Assembly (NCBI GenBank): GCA_028023455.1 | Contig: JAQFVV010006312.1 | Coordinates: forward strand, 2,647,898-2,711,897 | DNA: 64,000 bases | DNA from: Epiperipatus broadwayi | Lineage: Eukaryota; Onychophora; Udeonychophora; Euonychophora; Peripatidae | Direction: 5' to 3' | Part shown: positions 23,901 to 36,058 of the stretch, piece after piece | How the letters are laid out: each line of letters begins with the position of its first letter | Numbering within the stretch: position 1 is the stretch's first letter | Program-made: the position numbers and the translations under genes | The notes under the pieces: model-generated | What the model saw: only the letters and a program-made list of their open reading frames with translations | What the model was told of the DNA's origin: nothing | Databases searched by the model: none

Positions 23901-24974
23901 ATCAGCATTTTAGTTTATGTCCTAAGGTTTCTATCTCCGTATTTTGTTTGGTACAATTTTGCTCAAACTCTGTATGGGTAATTCACAATTCCATTTGAAT
24001 TTCATCTTGGTGCCTCCATTGATTTTCATGCACTTCTTCCTTAAATTTTTCTTGATTCTTGCCCACCTCATCATATTTTGCATTCAGTTGTTCCATGACA
24101 CTAGATTTAAAATCATCTATTCACTGTTGGCATTTTGTATTCTTTTCATCAATTTCATTCCTCATCTCTAACATTCCTTGCTTCAATTCAATATTGTCTT
24201 TCTGAACATATTCTAATTTTAGGGAAAGTTGTCCCATATTTTCAGACAGCTTACTTTCAACATTATCAATTTTTGTTTCCATTTGTTCTTTCATATCATT
24301 CACATCCTTCTTCAATTCTTCCTTTATTTTATATATATCAGCATTGGTTGCCATATTCTCCAACTTACTATTCATATCACTTTTCATATTTTCCATATTA
24401 CTATTCATACTATTCATATCAGTCTTCATATTCTCCATATTGCTATTTAAATCACTTTTCATATTTTCCATATTGCTATTCATACTATTCATATCACTCT
24501 TCATATTCTTCATATTGCTATTTAAAACTTTTCATATTTTCCATATTGCTATTTATATCACTTTTTATTTCATCAGCCTTGATTGCTATATTCTTCATCT
24601 TGCTATTTATATCATTTTTTCATATTATTCATATCACTCTTCATCTCCATGATTACTTGGATTAATTGTGCCAATGCTGTAGGGTCTTGAATAGCCTGAG
24701 TTATTCTCACTTCAGGCACTTGAACAATCTCACTGGGAGAAATCATCTGAATTTGAGAAACTGTTTGACTTCTTTCCTGCATTTGTGGGGATTGTTCAAC
24801 TTCCAGAATAGACCCCGCAGGTATCTGAATCAGCAGAGATTCTGCCTTATTACTGGTAGTATCATCTACCATCTTACTGTCACTACTATCTTTCCCTATC
24901 TCCAAATGTTTTGATTCCATATTACTTAACTGCTTACCACTTCTGGTTATCATTAAATATTTATTTATTTGCAA
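23901..24974 (-). pseudogene. Gag-like coiled-coil protein, broken
   Basis: The frame opens near 24974 and includes an MITRSGK start region typical of Ty3-type Gag N-termini. A Q/P/E-rich linker (about residues 30-100) follows, then a long coiled coil made of an 11-residue repeat (NMENMKSDMNS type) over about 24360-24640, then a charged helical stretch down to 24121. An in-frame TGA at 24121 is followed by about 45 more open codons of the same character, a second TGA at 23983-23985 and an end at 23901. Frame is lost between 24514 and 24611: one 33-base repeat unit near 24520-24530 lacks two bases, and a T-run near 24615 is suspect. No capsid homology domain or zinc knuckle was recognised, so Gag identity rests on position, start and coiled coil. 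Confidence 0.6.
24360..24640. repeat. 33/42-bp minisatellite within the gag-like frame
   Basis: Units starting CATATTNTCCATATTGCTATT alternate between 33 and 42 bases; the longer form adds nine bases, three codons. All in-frame units encode the 11-residue coiled-coil repeat. One unit near 24520 is 31 bases long, which breaks the frame. Confidence 0.8.
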
Positions 24975-25429
24975 ACTATTTAAAAAGATAATTATTTATG
25001 AAACGATAAATAATCACATGCCACAGTGCATAATGCCACTCCCAACCATTGCATTTATCTTTTACCTTTTTTTTAGTTTTTAATAGATCCACTTTTTGCC
25101 TATGCCCTTTTACATGCCTAACTGTATTATTTTATTATCATTTATTAATCACTTAACTATTTATGATCGGTCTCTGTTTATTGTCCAATCCTCTATATTT
25201 CCAATTTACACTCAATACTTTAGATCTCTTATTGAAAATTGATTTAAGTTTATGTGACCTATTATCACTATTACTATTATTTTAGATGAAAGTGCTAGTT
25301 GTTTGCCATGTGCACAAGTTCATTTGGGTTTATGTTGATAGAAAAATATAAAATGAAATGTGCTTTAAAATTTTTTTTTAAAAAAAAATTTAAACACCAG
25401 TCCAATTAGAGTATATTCATACCTAACAT

Positions 25430-25585
25430 ACTGGATACCAGATGTAACTATTGGTAAATACATTTGGATACATTTATCAACTGTAATATCTTTATGCCTA
25501 ACACGTTACATCAGATATAACTATTAGTAAATATACTTGGATACCTCTATCAACTGTAATATGCCTACCACATTGTGCACCAGAT
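25430..25585 (-). promoter_or_regulatory. Leader next to the 5' LTR with primer-site-like motif
   Basis: Reading the minus strand from the LTR end at 25586, three bases (ATC) precede TGGTGCACAATGTGG (25568-25582). A TGG start at this spacing is typical of a tRNA primer-binding site, but I could not match a tRNA. Two related blocks with CCAGATGTAAC (25438) and TCAGATATAAC (25511) occur further along at about 72-bp spacing. Confidence 0.35.
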
Positions 25586-28205
25586 ATAACAGATGGAACA
25601 ATTCTCATCATACACCCCCCAATATCTATCATACCAGTCACGTCAGTCACTAATTCAATCTGTAACAGTGTGTAGTCCCACTACACATCATGCATCCATG
25701 TTGGTTACCAGATATAACGGATGGAACGATTAGCACTAGGATAAATCTATCAGATATATCAACAATCAGCTGGTTCAATCACAATGTATGACTAACTTAC
25801 ATAAAGTATTTATGTGATGATACACATATCTATCGAGCCCCAAACATTGCTGGTGCCAGATATAATAGACGGAACGATTACAACTAATCCCAAAAGTTGA
25901 TGATGCCAGATATAATGGATGGTCAACTAACTTGCAGACTGTACTACTATGCAGATGTATCAATATGGTGTGGAGATAAGTTAATATGCTCTAATTTATT
26001 ACTCCTAATGAAACAATCTGCAGAGACCTACCAGGTTTACAAGGGAAGAAAGTTGCATCCAACTATGTTCAGACTGAGGGTCATCTGATAGAGTGCTAAT
26101 GAGAACCCGATGAAATGGTTAACCAATGATTGCATACCCTTTAATTGACTAACTCTATCCCTATTTAATTCCATTATGACCTAATATTCAAGCCCATAAA
26201 GAATATCACTTTTAACTCCATTAGCAGGTATGAACAAATATACACAGCAACTCCTGCACCTATATATAGGTTACAACTAGCATTTATTATACTTGTTTTA
26301 TTTTCAAGCTTTTATATAATAAGAAAAATAGATGTGTGTGCATGTATAATTATTTCTAAACTGTGGAATGTCAGGACAACTCAATAAACCAGAGACCAGA
26401 ATAATATAAACTCTCAATCATTTATTAACAATAATAAATATCAATGTATAACAACAATAGTAATGATAAAAAAATATAAAAAAAATAAAAAATATATAAT
26501 AATCATCATATGTACATGTGTCACTCATTCTCTACCAATCATAATTATATAGAAAAATCAACTTTAGTTATTTAATATAATTGAGATGCTGGCTAGCTAA
26601 ATTATATATTTACAAATGTTAATCTATTTAACAAGTTTCCCCAATTTATATATATGATAGAGACAGCTACCAGTTGGTTAGTCAAACATACTGGAAAATA
26701 TACGTACACAGTTAATCATAAAATAAAACATATAATATGTATCCTGTATGTGCTGTAATTTAATCTATATATAAATTTAGAGAATCTTACCTCAATATTT
26801 ATGTGGATAACCTGATGTGGTATTACCTAAATTTTATTTTTAATGAAAATATAAAAAATATCAAAATGAATAATCCCTCCTTTTCTTCTTTGCTAATTCT
26901 GACAAATGAGGCTTCAGCATCAGAGTGTGAAAATACAACAGATAGTATGAATAAAAAATAAAATAATAAATAAACAAAAATTTACAATATTGATTCTTTG
27001 ATTAAAAATTGTTGGAACAAAGTTCCTAAAAATCATCATAATAGTAGTAGTAGTTGATAGTTAGGCAAGTTGTTCTTCAAAGCAGTTTCACTTAGTAAAT
27101 CATTTTTTTTAGCAAGGATAGATAGGTACAATGGTGTCTCCTATAGTTGTGTTTAATGGTAAACATCTTGATCCTCATTTGATTCACCATAATGTATTCC
27201 AATTCTTGTTTACTTTGGACTGAAGGCACCTTCTTGTGTGTTTACAATAAAGTAGAAATATATATAGATATAATGCAGCTGGCAGGAAAATACCATGACA
27301 CACATAGCATGTTTTGCTCTAGCCCATTTTCATATTAAAGTACATTTTAATAATTATTTATAATCATATATTTTTATTGAATAATATTGAAGTGCTTATA
27401 TATATATTAAGAAAATTATTTCATTTTTTTTTCTTCTCCAATTTTTAGCAAATTTAATTCTCATTATTGTTTTTGAAAACATTTTAAAAAATTCAAATTT
27501 ACTCCAACAACTTTTTAAACACGATTTAATTATTTAAGAATTAATCAGTTATTCTTACTTTCTTTTCACTTTCTGTCCTTTGGATTTGATAAACTTTTAG
27601 TTACAGTATTCAACTTTTAAAATGTTTATAATTTAACTAACAGAAAAAGTAAAAACTCCATTTTAGCATTCTAAATTTTTAGTTTTAATTGCTGTCTTTT
27701 GTTACAGTTGTTATAACAGTAAGAAGCACAATTTGTAAACTGTCTTTTGTTTTTATACATTTTCACGTGCATAGATTTCCAGGAATGCTGATATCTTTAA
27801 CTGCTTATTGTTTAAATACATTTAGATTTATTATAAATAAAAAAAATAACAAAATAATAAAATCAGTTTTATTTTCACACATATGTATCCACCTAATTAA
27901 CTTCAAGTCATCCCACATTCATTCACCTATTAATTAATATTCAATTTTAAATTAAAATATATATATATATACATTACAGTTTATTTAATCAAATAGTTTT
28001 ATATATATATACAATAGTACTTTCTAAAATATTGATCGTATTTTATCTTATAAATATAATAATTTATTGTGTATTATATGTATATAGGCAATAATAATAA
28101 CAAATAATAATCTTCCCACTATTACTATAAATTCCAAATGGATTGGGTTCAATAAATATGCTTGATCTTTTTAGGAATGTGCGCATTGTAAGCTATCCTT
28201 TACAA
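25586..28205 (-). repeat. 5' LTR (right copy)
   Basis: This is the partner of 20717-23378, ending at CTTTACAA (28198-28205) before (AT)n flank. CCAGATATAA-type motifs recur at 25708, 25856 and 25906 in the same positions as in the left copy. Two short plus-strand frames conserved between the LTRs (25897-26088 and 27689-27937) show mostly amino-acid-changing differences and are not treated as genes. Confidence 0.8.
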
Positions 28206-29695
28206 TATATATATATATTAAATAATAAATGTCATGTATCAATTTAGATCGGAAAGCAATAAATTACACTTAATTGCATAGGAGTTGCATATAAATATAT
28301 AAATTTTATAAAATTGTATTTACAAATTATATTTTGATTTAATAATTATTTCAACTCTTCAATTATTTTAATTGTATTATTATTATTAGATGCATTTTGA
28401 AAGGATTGGGTCAATTTATAGTATTAAATATTGAAGTTATATATTAATATTCCCACATTTATATTTAGAAGTTGTCTTGTTATATATGTGTTTGATTTAT
28501 ACATAAGGGCTTAGATGATATATTTTTTATTTATATTGTATTAGGTTTAATAAACTCTAAATTAATAAAGTTATGGAATAAATGTTGAACTTTTCAGGCT
28601 AGAATATAAGCTTTATATTAATAAAAAAGCCTAAGTAGTTGATGTTCATAATAAGAGACATGGTTTGAAATAAAATAAAGTGATAAATAAATCCTTATAG
28701 CATAGTAAGAAAAAGCTCTTGATATTATCTTCTGTATCATCCTGTTTGTTGATCCAACTTTAAAGAAATATATCTATAACTTAAATTATTAATTTAATAA
28801 GATATTATTAATTAATTTATTTATTTGTTATTGATTTAATTTTACAACAGTTTTATACAATTCCTATGTATAATACCAATTGCAAGTAATGTTTATTATT
28901 GGTAGATCTTTCATTTGATTTATATTTAAAAAAATGAGGATTTGAAAAACAAAACAGTTTTTTATGTTTTCCATATATATATTTGTGCTATTATACAAAT
29001 ATAAAATCACAATCTTGGAATAAAGATTATATTATTTGTTTATATAAAAGAATGACTTTGAGTTTTCATCTGAAATTTATTAATATCTGTATTTTCTCTT
29101 TTTAGTACATCAGTTATTGATTGGTTGACAAGTTCATCCATTTGACTAAATGATAATCTTGTATATTAGTGGGTTATTTTTATAAGCCTTCAGTAATGGA
29201 AATATTAAATTACATATAATCTTAGTTGTGAACATATACATTGGATTCAATAAAATTTCCTTTGTTCCAATTTATATTTATTAACTAATCAAATTGTTAG
29301 TTAAGTTAACCCTGAGAATTAAACAGTTAACATGTCTTAGTCAATGCTCTGTAATATCTAGGTTTATTTTATATTGCTAGCTGAAGTAACAATATAAGTA
29401 GTGATTAGAGTACATTCACTCTTGAGTAATATATTTTTTATAGTGTAGATAATTTATTATCCGTAACTTTATAAATTAGTAATTTGTTCAAATAAAGTTA
29501 AACATCATAACCTGATTTATTGTAACTCATATTCAATGGCTGGAATTAGTGTATTTTATTATATTCATTTTTGAGGCAATTTCTTTTCTCTTTATACGTT
29601 TATGGCATGTCATAATAAGTACTATTACATTTGGCTTTCCCAATGATTGGGGCCATTTCAATTGTTAAGACCTTTTTTTATATGTATATTTTTCA

Positions 29696-29698
<3 letters not shown>
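28206..29698. other. AT-rich stretch, nothing recognised
   Basis: No coding, RNA or repeat structure could be supported. Confidence 0.55.

Positions 29699-29782
<84 letters not shown>
29699..29782. repeat. (AT)n microsatellite, 84 bp
   Basis: The AT dinucleotides are nearly pure, with interruptions at GTATATAA near 29734-29742. Frames across it encode only Tyr/Ile repeats. Confidence 0.95.
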
Positions 29783-29784
<2 letters not shown>

Positions 29785-30384
29785 GGAAATATTCATATAC
29801 TTGTGTACAAGTGTATAGGAATAAAAAGTATTTGTTAAAGATTACTTGGTTTGTTGTCTTTCCTTTACCTGCTATTTCATGGGCAAGTTTTATATGTGTT
29901 CTTGATTTGTGCACTGCATCCATTGCCTCATAGTATTAAAGCTAGTCTGGATTTATTTTCCAAGTGCAGGATTCTACTATGATATTGGTTCAGGGGTATT
30001 GCAGTTATATAAACTTTGTATGGCTGTACAGCATCTGAAATTTATTTATCTCAAAAAATAAATTGTCTTTGGAGAATTGACATAGTGAAAAAATAATTGT
30101 AACTTGTGTGTTCATGAAGTCTTGGTCTGATTATAGATATAACTGATACTTAATTTTTCAGTAATATTCTATCTCTCTGCTTGAGTATACAAGACTACAT
30201 CTGTTAAACAAATTTATTACACAAATTCAAAGCTATATTTAGTGGAAGCTATTAAGATCAAGAAAGTAAGCATAAGATCCATAAAGGGTTGAAAAAATGT
30301 ATATAAAATAATAAAATAAAATATATAAAAATAAAAATGTAGAGAAAAGCTTCCATGATCATTACAGAAAACATTCCTGCCCAT

Positions 30385-30423
<39 letters not shown>

Positions 30424-30751
30424 GTGTATATAAAGACAGTTAAATTTAATAGGGTAAAATTTAACCACTCAGCTGTTAAATATGGTTAGATTTTGTCCCA
30501 TTTTAATTTTCATTCATGTTATTTACAGTTTGTGGCCATTGCTTGCATCATCTCTTGGTCAATTTTGATCACATTTTCTTCATTTTAGGCTTATTTTATA
30601 GGAAATTCAAAATTTAAAATTTTAGTTTTAAAAAGTTCATATATGGTGATATATTTTGAAAAAAAAAAATCAATTTTTATTGCTGCATATTGGTGTGTAG
30701 GCCAGCCTGTTTTCTCTTATTGGATGGCTGCCAACTTTGGAATTTGTGCCA
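29783..30751. other. AT-rich stretch, nothing recognised
   Basis: It contains an (AT)n run near 30389-30417. A segment near 30713 (CTTATTGGATGGCTGCC) resembles the CAGCCAATAAG block inside the piggyBac-like MITE, read in reverse. Confidence 0.45.
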
Positions 30752-31230
30752 CAGGCATTTCTAAATGACAAAGTCAGAAAACAAAACAAAATGTTTTATA
30801 CATTTGTAATTGATTTTGAATGTAAATAAATATATCATAATTTTTTACTTTCATAATTAAGATTTTACATTTCTTTATTAAAATATAAAGTTTGATTCAA
30901 AAAATTTTAAATTTTACAAGGAAAATAGAAAGTGACCACTCTTCAAGACAAATAGTGAGTAACCACTACTGACTGAAATTTTCATATCAGGCATTTCTAA
31001 ATGACAAATTCAGAAAGCAAATCAAAATGTTTTACACATTTGTAATTGATTTTGAACATAAATAAATACATTTATTGTAATTTTTTACATTCATAATTAA
31101 GATTTTACATTACTTTATCAAATATATAAAGTTTGATTTAAAAAATTTTAAATTTTACAAGAAAAATAAGTGTGGGAAAGTGACAGCTCTTCAAAAAATG
31201 ATAATATTGACCACTACAGAACTGAATAAT
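30752..31230. repeat. Two-unit tandem duplication, 236-bp period
   Basis: A unit beginning CAGGCATTTCTAAATGACAAA at 30752 begins again at 30988. The units match through a TTTGTAATTGATTTTGAA block, a CATAATTAAGATTTTACAT block and a CTCTTCAA region, with scattered differences. No coding sense was found. Confidence 0.85.
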
Positions 31231-32380
31231 GAGACACTGGCATTCACATAGATTGGTTTAAATATACTTTTTTTGTTTTACTGCTGGCTATTTTTTAAAT
31301 GGTTTTCTTATATTTTTCTTCAGTTATTAACATTATTTTTAATTTTTCTTAGATTTAACTAATTGGAATCTAAAATTATTCAATTTTTAAAAGCGGAATT
31401 AAAACAAGTCTGTGTATTTTAAATTAATATTTTATCAATAGAAACTGACTGGAAATGAAATTGATGAATAATAGTTCTCAGATTTAAGTAATGAACCAAT
31501 ACAAAAATTAGACAAAGATTTTAAAAGTTGATGTTGATTTCTTAACTAATTATTTTATAATATTAAAATATCTATGAAATAAAACAGATAATATTACACT
31601 ATTTTTTTTAAAAAAAAATAAAAATTAAGGTTTTAAAAATATAACTTTTTTCTTTTTTTAAAAAAAAGCTATATTTTTTGATTAACTCTTTTTTTTTTTT
31701 TTTTTTTAAAAAAAAAGCTTACATTAAATTTTAGGCATGTAATAACTTAAATCTTCTGTTTTTATATATATATATAATTTAATACTAACATCGAATAAAA
31801 TATAAATATTTTAAAACTTTATTATTTTCTATTTTAATTTTAAATATTAGACATGTGGTATTTCTTTAAGTTATTATCAGAAGTCAATTATTTTAAATTG
31901 AAATTTAATCTTCTGCATTTTTTATTACAGATTTTTAATATAATTTTGAATATTTTCAATGTTTATTGGCAAATGCAAGAACACAATCATTTTTACAATA
32001 ACTATTTACCTATTCTTTTGTATAACATGAGAATTTAGAATATGAACATTATATTTAAATTTTAAGATTTATTATAAGAACTGTATAAATGTTCACTGTT
32101 ATAATATCACTGTCTTTTATTCTCATGTATTAAATGTTTAGCCTGAATCTATTAATAAACATTTAAAATTACAGTTACTGGTACTTATATAAATGGTAAA
32201 GGTTTTTTTCCTCTTTAATAAACTCAATTGCTCAATGATGTCTATTTAATTTTGATGATAATTATTTACCTTATTCCATTAGAATTATGTGCACTTGCAT
32301 GTTTCAACCCTATCAATAATTTGCATTGAAACTACTATTAGAACTATGAAAACTACACACATAACATATGCATTCTGTGT
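31231..32380. other. AT-rich stretch with A/T homopolymers
   Basis: A run of about 18 T followed by A-runs lies near 31690-31720. Short blocks at 31.7-32.3 kb echo 8.8-11.1 kb in the same order. No gene is recognised. Confidence 0.5.
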
Positions 32381-33330
32381 TTCCCCCAAAATAAGACCGG
32401 GTCTTATATTAATTTTTGTTCCAAAAATGCCTTAGGGATTATTTTTGGGAATGTCTTACTTGTTCATGTTCAAAAATCTACATATATTCAAATACAAAAA
32501 TATACATTTATATTTATTTATATATTCATTATTTTATGAGACTGAAATGTTGGAACTACATGAAATTCTGTTTTCTTTTGGAGATACTGGCAGAAAAAAC
32601 AATTGTAGTTTTAAAACAGCTTACAAATAAGTTGCTCTGGAAAAACACAAGTTTCTGAGTGATTAAATTAAAGTGTTAAATTTATCATGTCTCAAAAATG
32701 TGTAGCAAGTGAAGACAAATGTTTAGATGATGATTTTTTTAAAAAAAGCAAATGACTTCATAGTTCTGAATGTTTTACATGATGCAATACAACATAAACA
32801 TCCTATTTTGTGGCCAAGTGAGAAGTGTAAGTTTTATCACAACAGTGCTATCACATAAAGCTTGAGTGTGAAACAATTTTTAATTAAATTAAGCATGACC
32901 CAGTTTATTCATTCACCGCATTTGCTCAATCTTGATCTGTGCAACTTCTTTTTAATCTTTCAAATGAAAAAAAAATATCTCAATTTTTTTTTCAGATTTG
33001 GAAGCAGTGAAAAAAAAAGTAATGAAGGCTTAAAAGGCATCAATTTGCAATTATTTTCAGACTACTTCAAAAAATAAAAAACGCATATAGACTTGTGCAT
33101 TACATTAAATAGACTATATTTTGAAAAATTATTACAAAATTCTGATTATTTCGGGTACCTCTTCCCTCATGTAATTCAATATGTACATGTGTTTTCAATG
33201 AATAAACAAAATCCATACTTCTTATAGACAATCATAAGTTGATTTTATATTTGGAGTAAGTCTTACATTATGGTATCCCGAAAAATCATGCTAGGGCTTA
33301 TTTTCTTATTAGGTTTTATTTTCAAGAAGC
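32381..33330 (+). mobile_element. Second dead mariner, bracketed by another inverted repeat family
   Basis: The right mariner end (33130-33170) reverse complements to ATGAGGGAAGAGGTACCCG followed by TCAGAATTTTG, close to the ends of copy 1; the left mariner terminus was not found. Outside lie CCCAAAATAAGACCGGGTC at about 32385-32403 and, inverted, a related GAAAATAAAACCTAATAAG block near 33308-33326. These look like the two ends of a separate MITE-like repeat that now flanks the mariner. Which inserted into which is unclear. Confidence 0.55.
32536..33080 (+). pseudogene. Mariner transposase remnant, copy 2
   Basis: From the ATG at 32536 the helix-turn-helix region reads YMKFCFLLEILAEK then a KQLTNKLL run, closely resembling the start of copy 1 and of mariner/SETMAR-type transposases. 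The first part stops near 32658. The C-terminal part (32862-33077) contains SVKQF, then a HSPHLLNLDLCNFFLI stretch that corresponds to the PxSPDLxPxDFxLF signature, then an LFSDYFKK end. The catalytic Asp expected before FFLI is Asn, and the HDN box upstream reads HNS. About half of the normal 345 residues is missing from the middle. The copy is dead; the family call is strong. Confidence 0.8.
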
Positions 33331-35404
33331 TTCAGTGACCTATATTGTAACAGTCAGAATTGTCTATCTCGCTAACACACTGCAGAATTCAAACCCCAGA
33401 CACGAAACTGAACATTCTAGGAGGGGTTGCCTTCTAGATATACTAAGTTCGAATCTAAAGCCCAAATTTCACAGCGCCATCTACATGACAACACATCTGA
33501 TGCCACTGATAGTATGACCTTTGACTGGTGCCTGGTGGTCAGGGAGAAACAAAAGACTCTATACTAAAAGAAGCTTGGGTGGCTAATTAACGTCTATGGA
33601 TTTACAAAAGAAATGCAGAAAATATATATATAGACCGAGACAGTGATAGGAATCAATAAAATAAGATATCAAATTTAGTTTTAAATAATTTCACACAATT
33701 TATTTATATAAATTATATATATAATGCCACTGTCTGCTTATATGAGACAGGGATGTGTATTAAATAATTGTTGGCATTATATTCCCACAACTGACAAAAA
33801 GACTCTAAAACAAAATGATGTATTCTATTCCTCGGGCTAATAGCATTACGATAATGTGCTTGACAAGATAGGAACATGTGCGAGGTGCTTTGAGCAATTA
33901 TTCAAGTTTAAGAAAATATTTGAAATTAAGTGTTATAAAATATTTATTGATTTCGAGAATAGCACGGACAAAAGCTTACTAAGCAACAAAGTGGGAATGT
34001 GATCAAGGCATTTATTTGAGAATAATAATAATAGTGTTACATTGGGAGGTCAGTATTGCTGATAATAAATTTATTAAAGTTGGAGGATGTGACACGTTTA
34101 AGTCACGGATGCTTTGTAAAATAAATATAAAATAAAACAATATTGAAGATCCGGAATAATTACGGAGGGCATCTCACCGCTAACCCATAGAAAAGTATTT
34201 TATGAACAGCTGAAACTTAGGGACTGTGTGATGATTGCATTTAATTCTCAGGGGTGTCATTTGGGACACCCTCTGCCTGGAAACTTGCAATAAGTGAAAA
34301 GAACGGACTTTGCCGTGTAAAGAATCCTTGGAAAAATAAAACAAAGCGGTCACAACAACCAATTCATTTACCAGCAATACGAGACTAGTGTATATAAAAA
34401 CATACTAAATGGGTTTTACTCGGATTAAGAAAAATGCCCAATCAAATTCCCCACAATTCATTTAAAAGGGTCCACACATTTTCGACATCAATGATGAACT
34501 TTATAATTAAAGTAGAACACGGTAATTAAAATAGGAAAATGCATGCTTGCGGGTTTGAAAAGTAAGTATAGATTTATATACGCAATCATGCATTTGGGGA
34601 CACATTTAAATCACTGACCTCACACATAATCTCATGGTAGATTAAAATCAATAACATGTAGATTTTAAACTATGTGATTATATTATATTAAAGAAAAGAA
34701 TTGCCCTCGAACGAGTGATTTGCAGGATAATAAAATTGGAAAATTATAAATTTAAAATATGCCTTAATAGCAGCATCTTACTTTCAATAAAGGGAATAGT
34801 TCACTCGGTCAAAGATGATTCTGACACATTATCATAATAAAATAAAAGAAAGCTTTATAAATAGAAAATATTAACCCAAGGATAGAGAGAAAAATGTTGA
34901 GTATATTTAAACACGTTAAAGAAATACATAATGAAGTTATGTGAAATATAAGAAAACAATGTTAAATAGCTATAGCATGTTAGTTAGGAATCACAAGAGC
35001 TCTTGGGTTAAGTTAGGTTACCTCTGGAGACACATTTGCAGGTAGATGTTCGGCAGGTTTTATTATTCAGCAGCAAAATCTGGAATGTTCATATTTTTGC
35101 AGCAGCAGCAGTTCCGGGGTTCCCTATGTGATAACTTCCGATGGTATACGGCAGCATATGATCATTTCAGAGAGAAATAGCCTTTTTGCACTCTACTCTG
35201 TCATGTCAAGATTTACAAATTACTACAATAGAACTCAGAATGATTTCTCTTAGAAACATTAGAAGAAAAACTCGAGAACAAAAGAAAAACATTCTTTTTA
35301 TAGTAGACGTTAACAATAGAACTGCCCTGGAGCATTACAAAAATATATCGGACTTATCAGCTGTAATTAAGTCTATCCGAATGTCTAAAAGAATTCAACA
35401 TTAA
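33331..35404. other. Less AT-rich block of unknown nature
   Basis: From 33331 to about 35404 the sequence has visibly more G and C than its surroundings, including GTTCGAATCT (box-B-like, near 33447), a hairpin GGGTGTC/GGACACCC near 34252-34272 and a (GCA)4 run near 35100-35110. The longest frames (34180-34377 minus; 35186-35404 plus) resemble nothing I know. It could be regulatory sequence or an untranslated or first exon of a host gene, or an old insertion. Confidence 0.3.
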
Positions 35405-35862
35405 TTAATTTCTTTTATTAATTTCCCTGTTGACATTTGAATCACAAAACTAGATTTAATTAAAAATTACTTTTACTAATTAAAGAAAACCTTAAGTGGA
35501 CATCTGCTGTTTTTAGATAGACTTGTATAATATTAACTCATTAAACTATTGTCCATCATTTATTTTAACAGAAATACTTGGAATAACTTTTAATTATTTT
35601 ACTTTTAACTTGCAATATTTGAATCTATTTACTAAACGAATATTTATTAAATGAATTTTATTTTAAATCAAAATATATTAGGACGGTAATATATTTGTAA
35701 ATAGATTCAAACAAAATAACTTTAACAATTTATAATTTTGATATGTTTTAAAATGCATATCATAGTGTGTGCACAATTACGACTTATATAACCTACTTTT
35801 TAATAAATCAAAATTATGTGAACATATACATAATCTATAATCTTTTATTTATTTGGGAATGA

Positions 35863-35902
<40 letters not shown>

Positions 35903-36058
35903 CATTGTACTCGTGGTTTAAAATTAGGTGGGATTTTCGGTATATAAGCGTATTGCAGACACACTACGATAGATTGGGGTTCAAACTAAGGTATGAGGTA
36001 GGAAATAGGTGAGAAAAGGTGAAACGAAGATCTGCAAAGCAGACCCTACTGTTTCAAT
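35405..36058. other. AT-rich stretch with (AT)n and a weak tRNA-like block
   Basis: (AT)n lies at 35865-35899. GATTGGGGTTCAAACTAAGG near 35971-35990 resembles a tRNA box B, so a SINE remnant is possible, but no box A is convincing. Confidence 0.35.

Larger units (their letters stand above)
20717..28205 (-). mobile_element. LTR retrotransposon with about 2.6-kb LTRs and no visible pol
   Basis: Two direct repeats of about 2.6 kb (20717-23378 and 25586-28205) bracket a 2.2-kb interior. On the minus strand a purine tract (AAGGTGAGGGG, 23379-23389) abuts the start of the left repeat. A TGG-starting primer-site-like run lies three bases from the end of the right repeat. A gag-like coiled-coil frame fills the middle, N-terminus toward the right repeat. 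All four agree on minus-strand orientation, making the right copy the 5' LTR and the left copy the 3' LTR. No protease, RT or integrase is visible, so the element is non-autonomous, LARD-like. Both outer flanks are (AT)n, so the target duplication cannot be read. Confidence 0.8.

Noticed and set aside
24135-24665. Plus-strand frames rich in Phe, Tyr, Ser and His over the gag-like region
   Set aside because: They are antisense shadows of the coiled-coil repeat; the minus-strand reading has proper heptad/hendecad character and element context.
30450-31260. Considered as a second piggyBac-like MITE
   Set aside because: TTAACC near 30462 and GGTTTAA near 31254 are suggestive, but the ends do not pair well and the right TTAA is offset.
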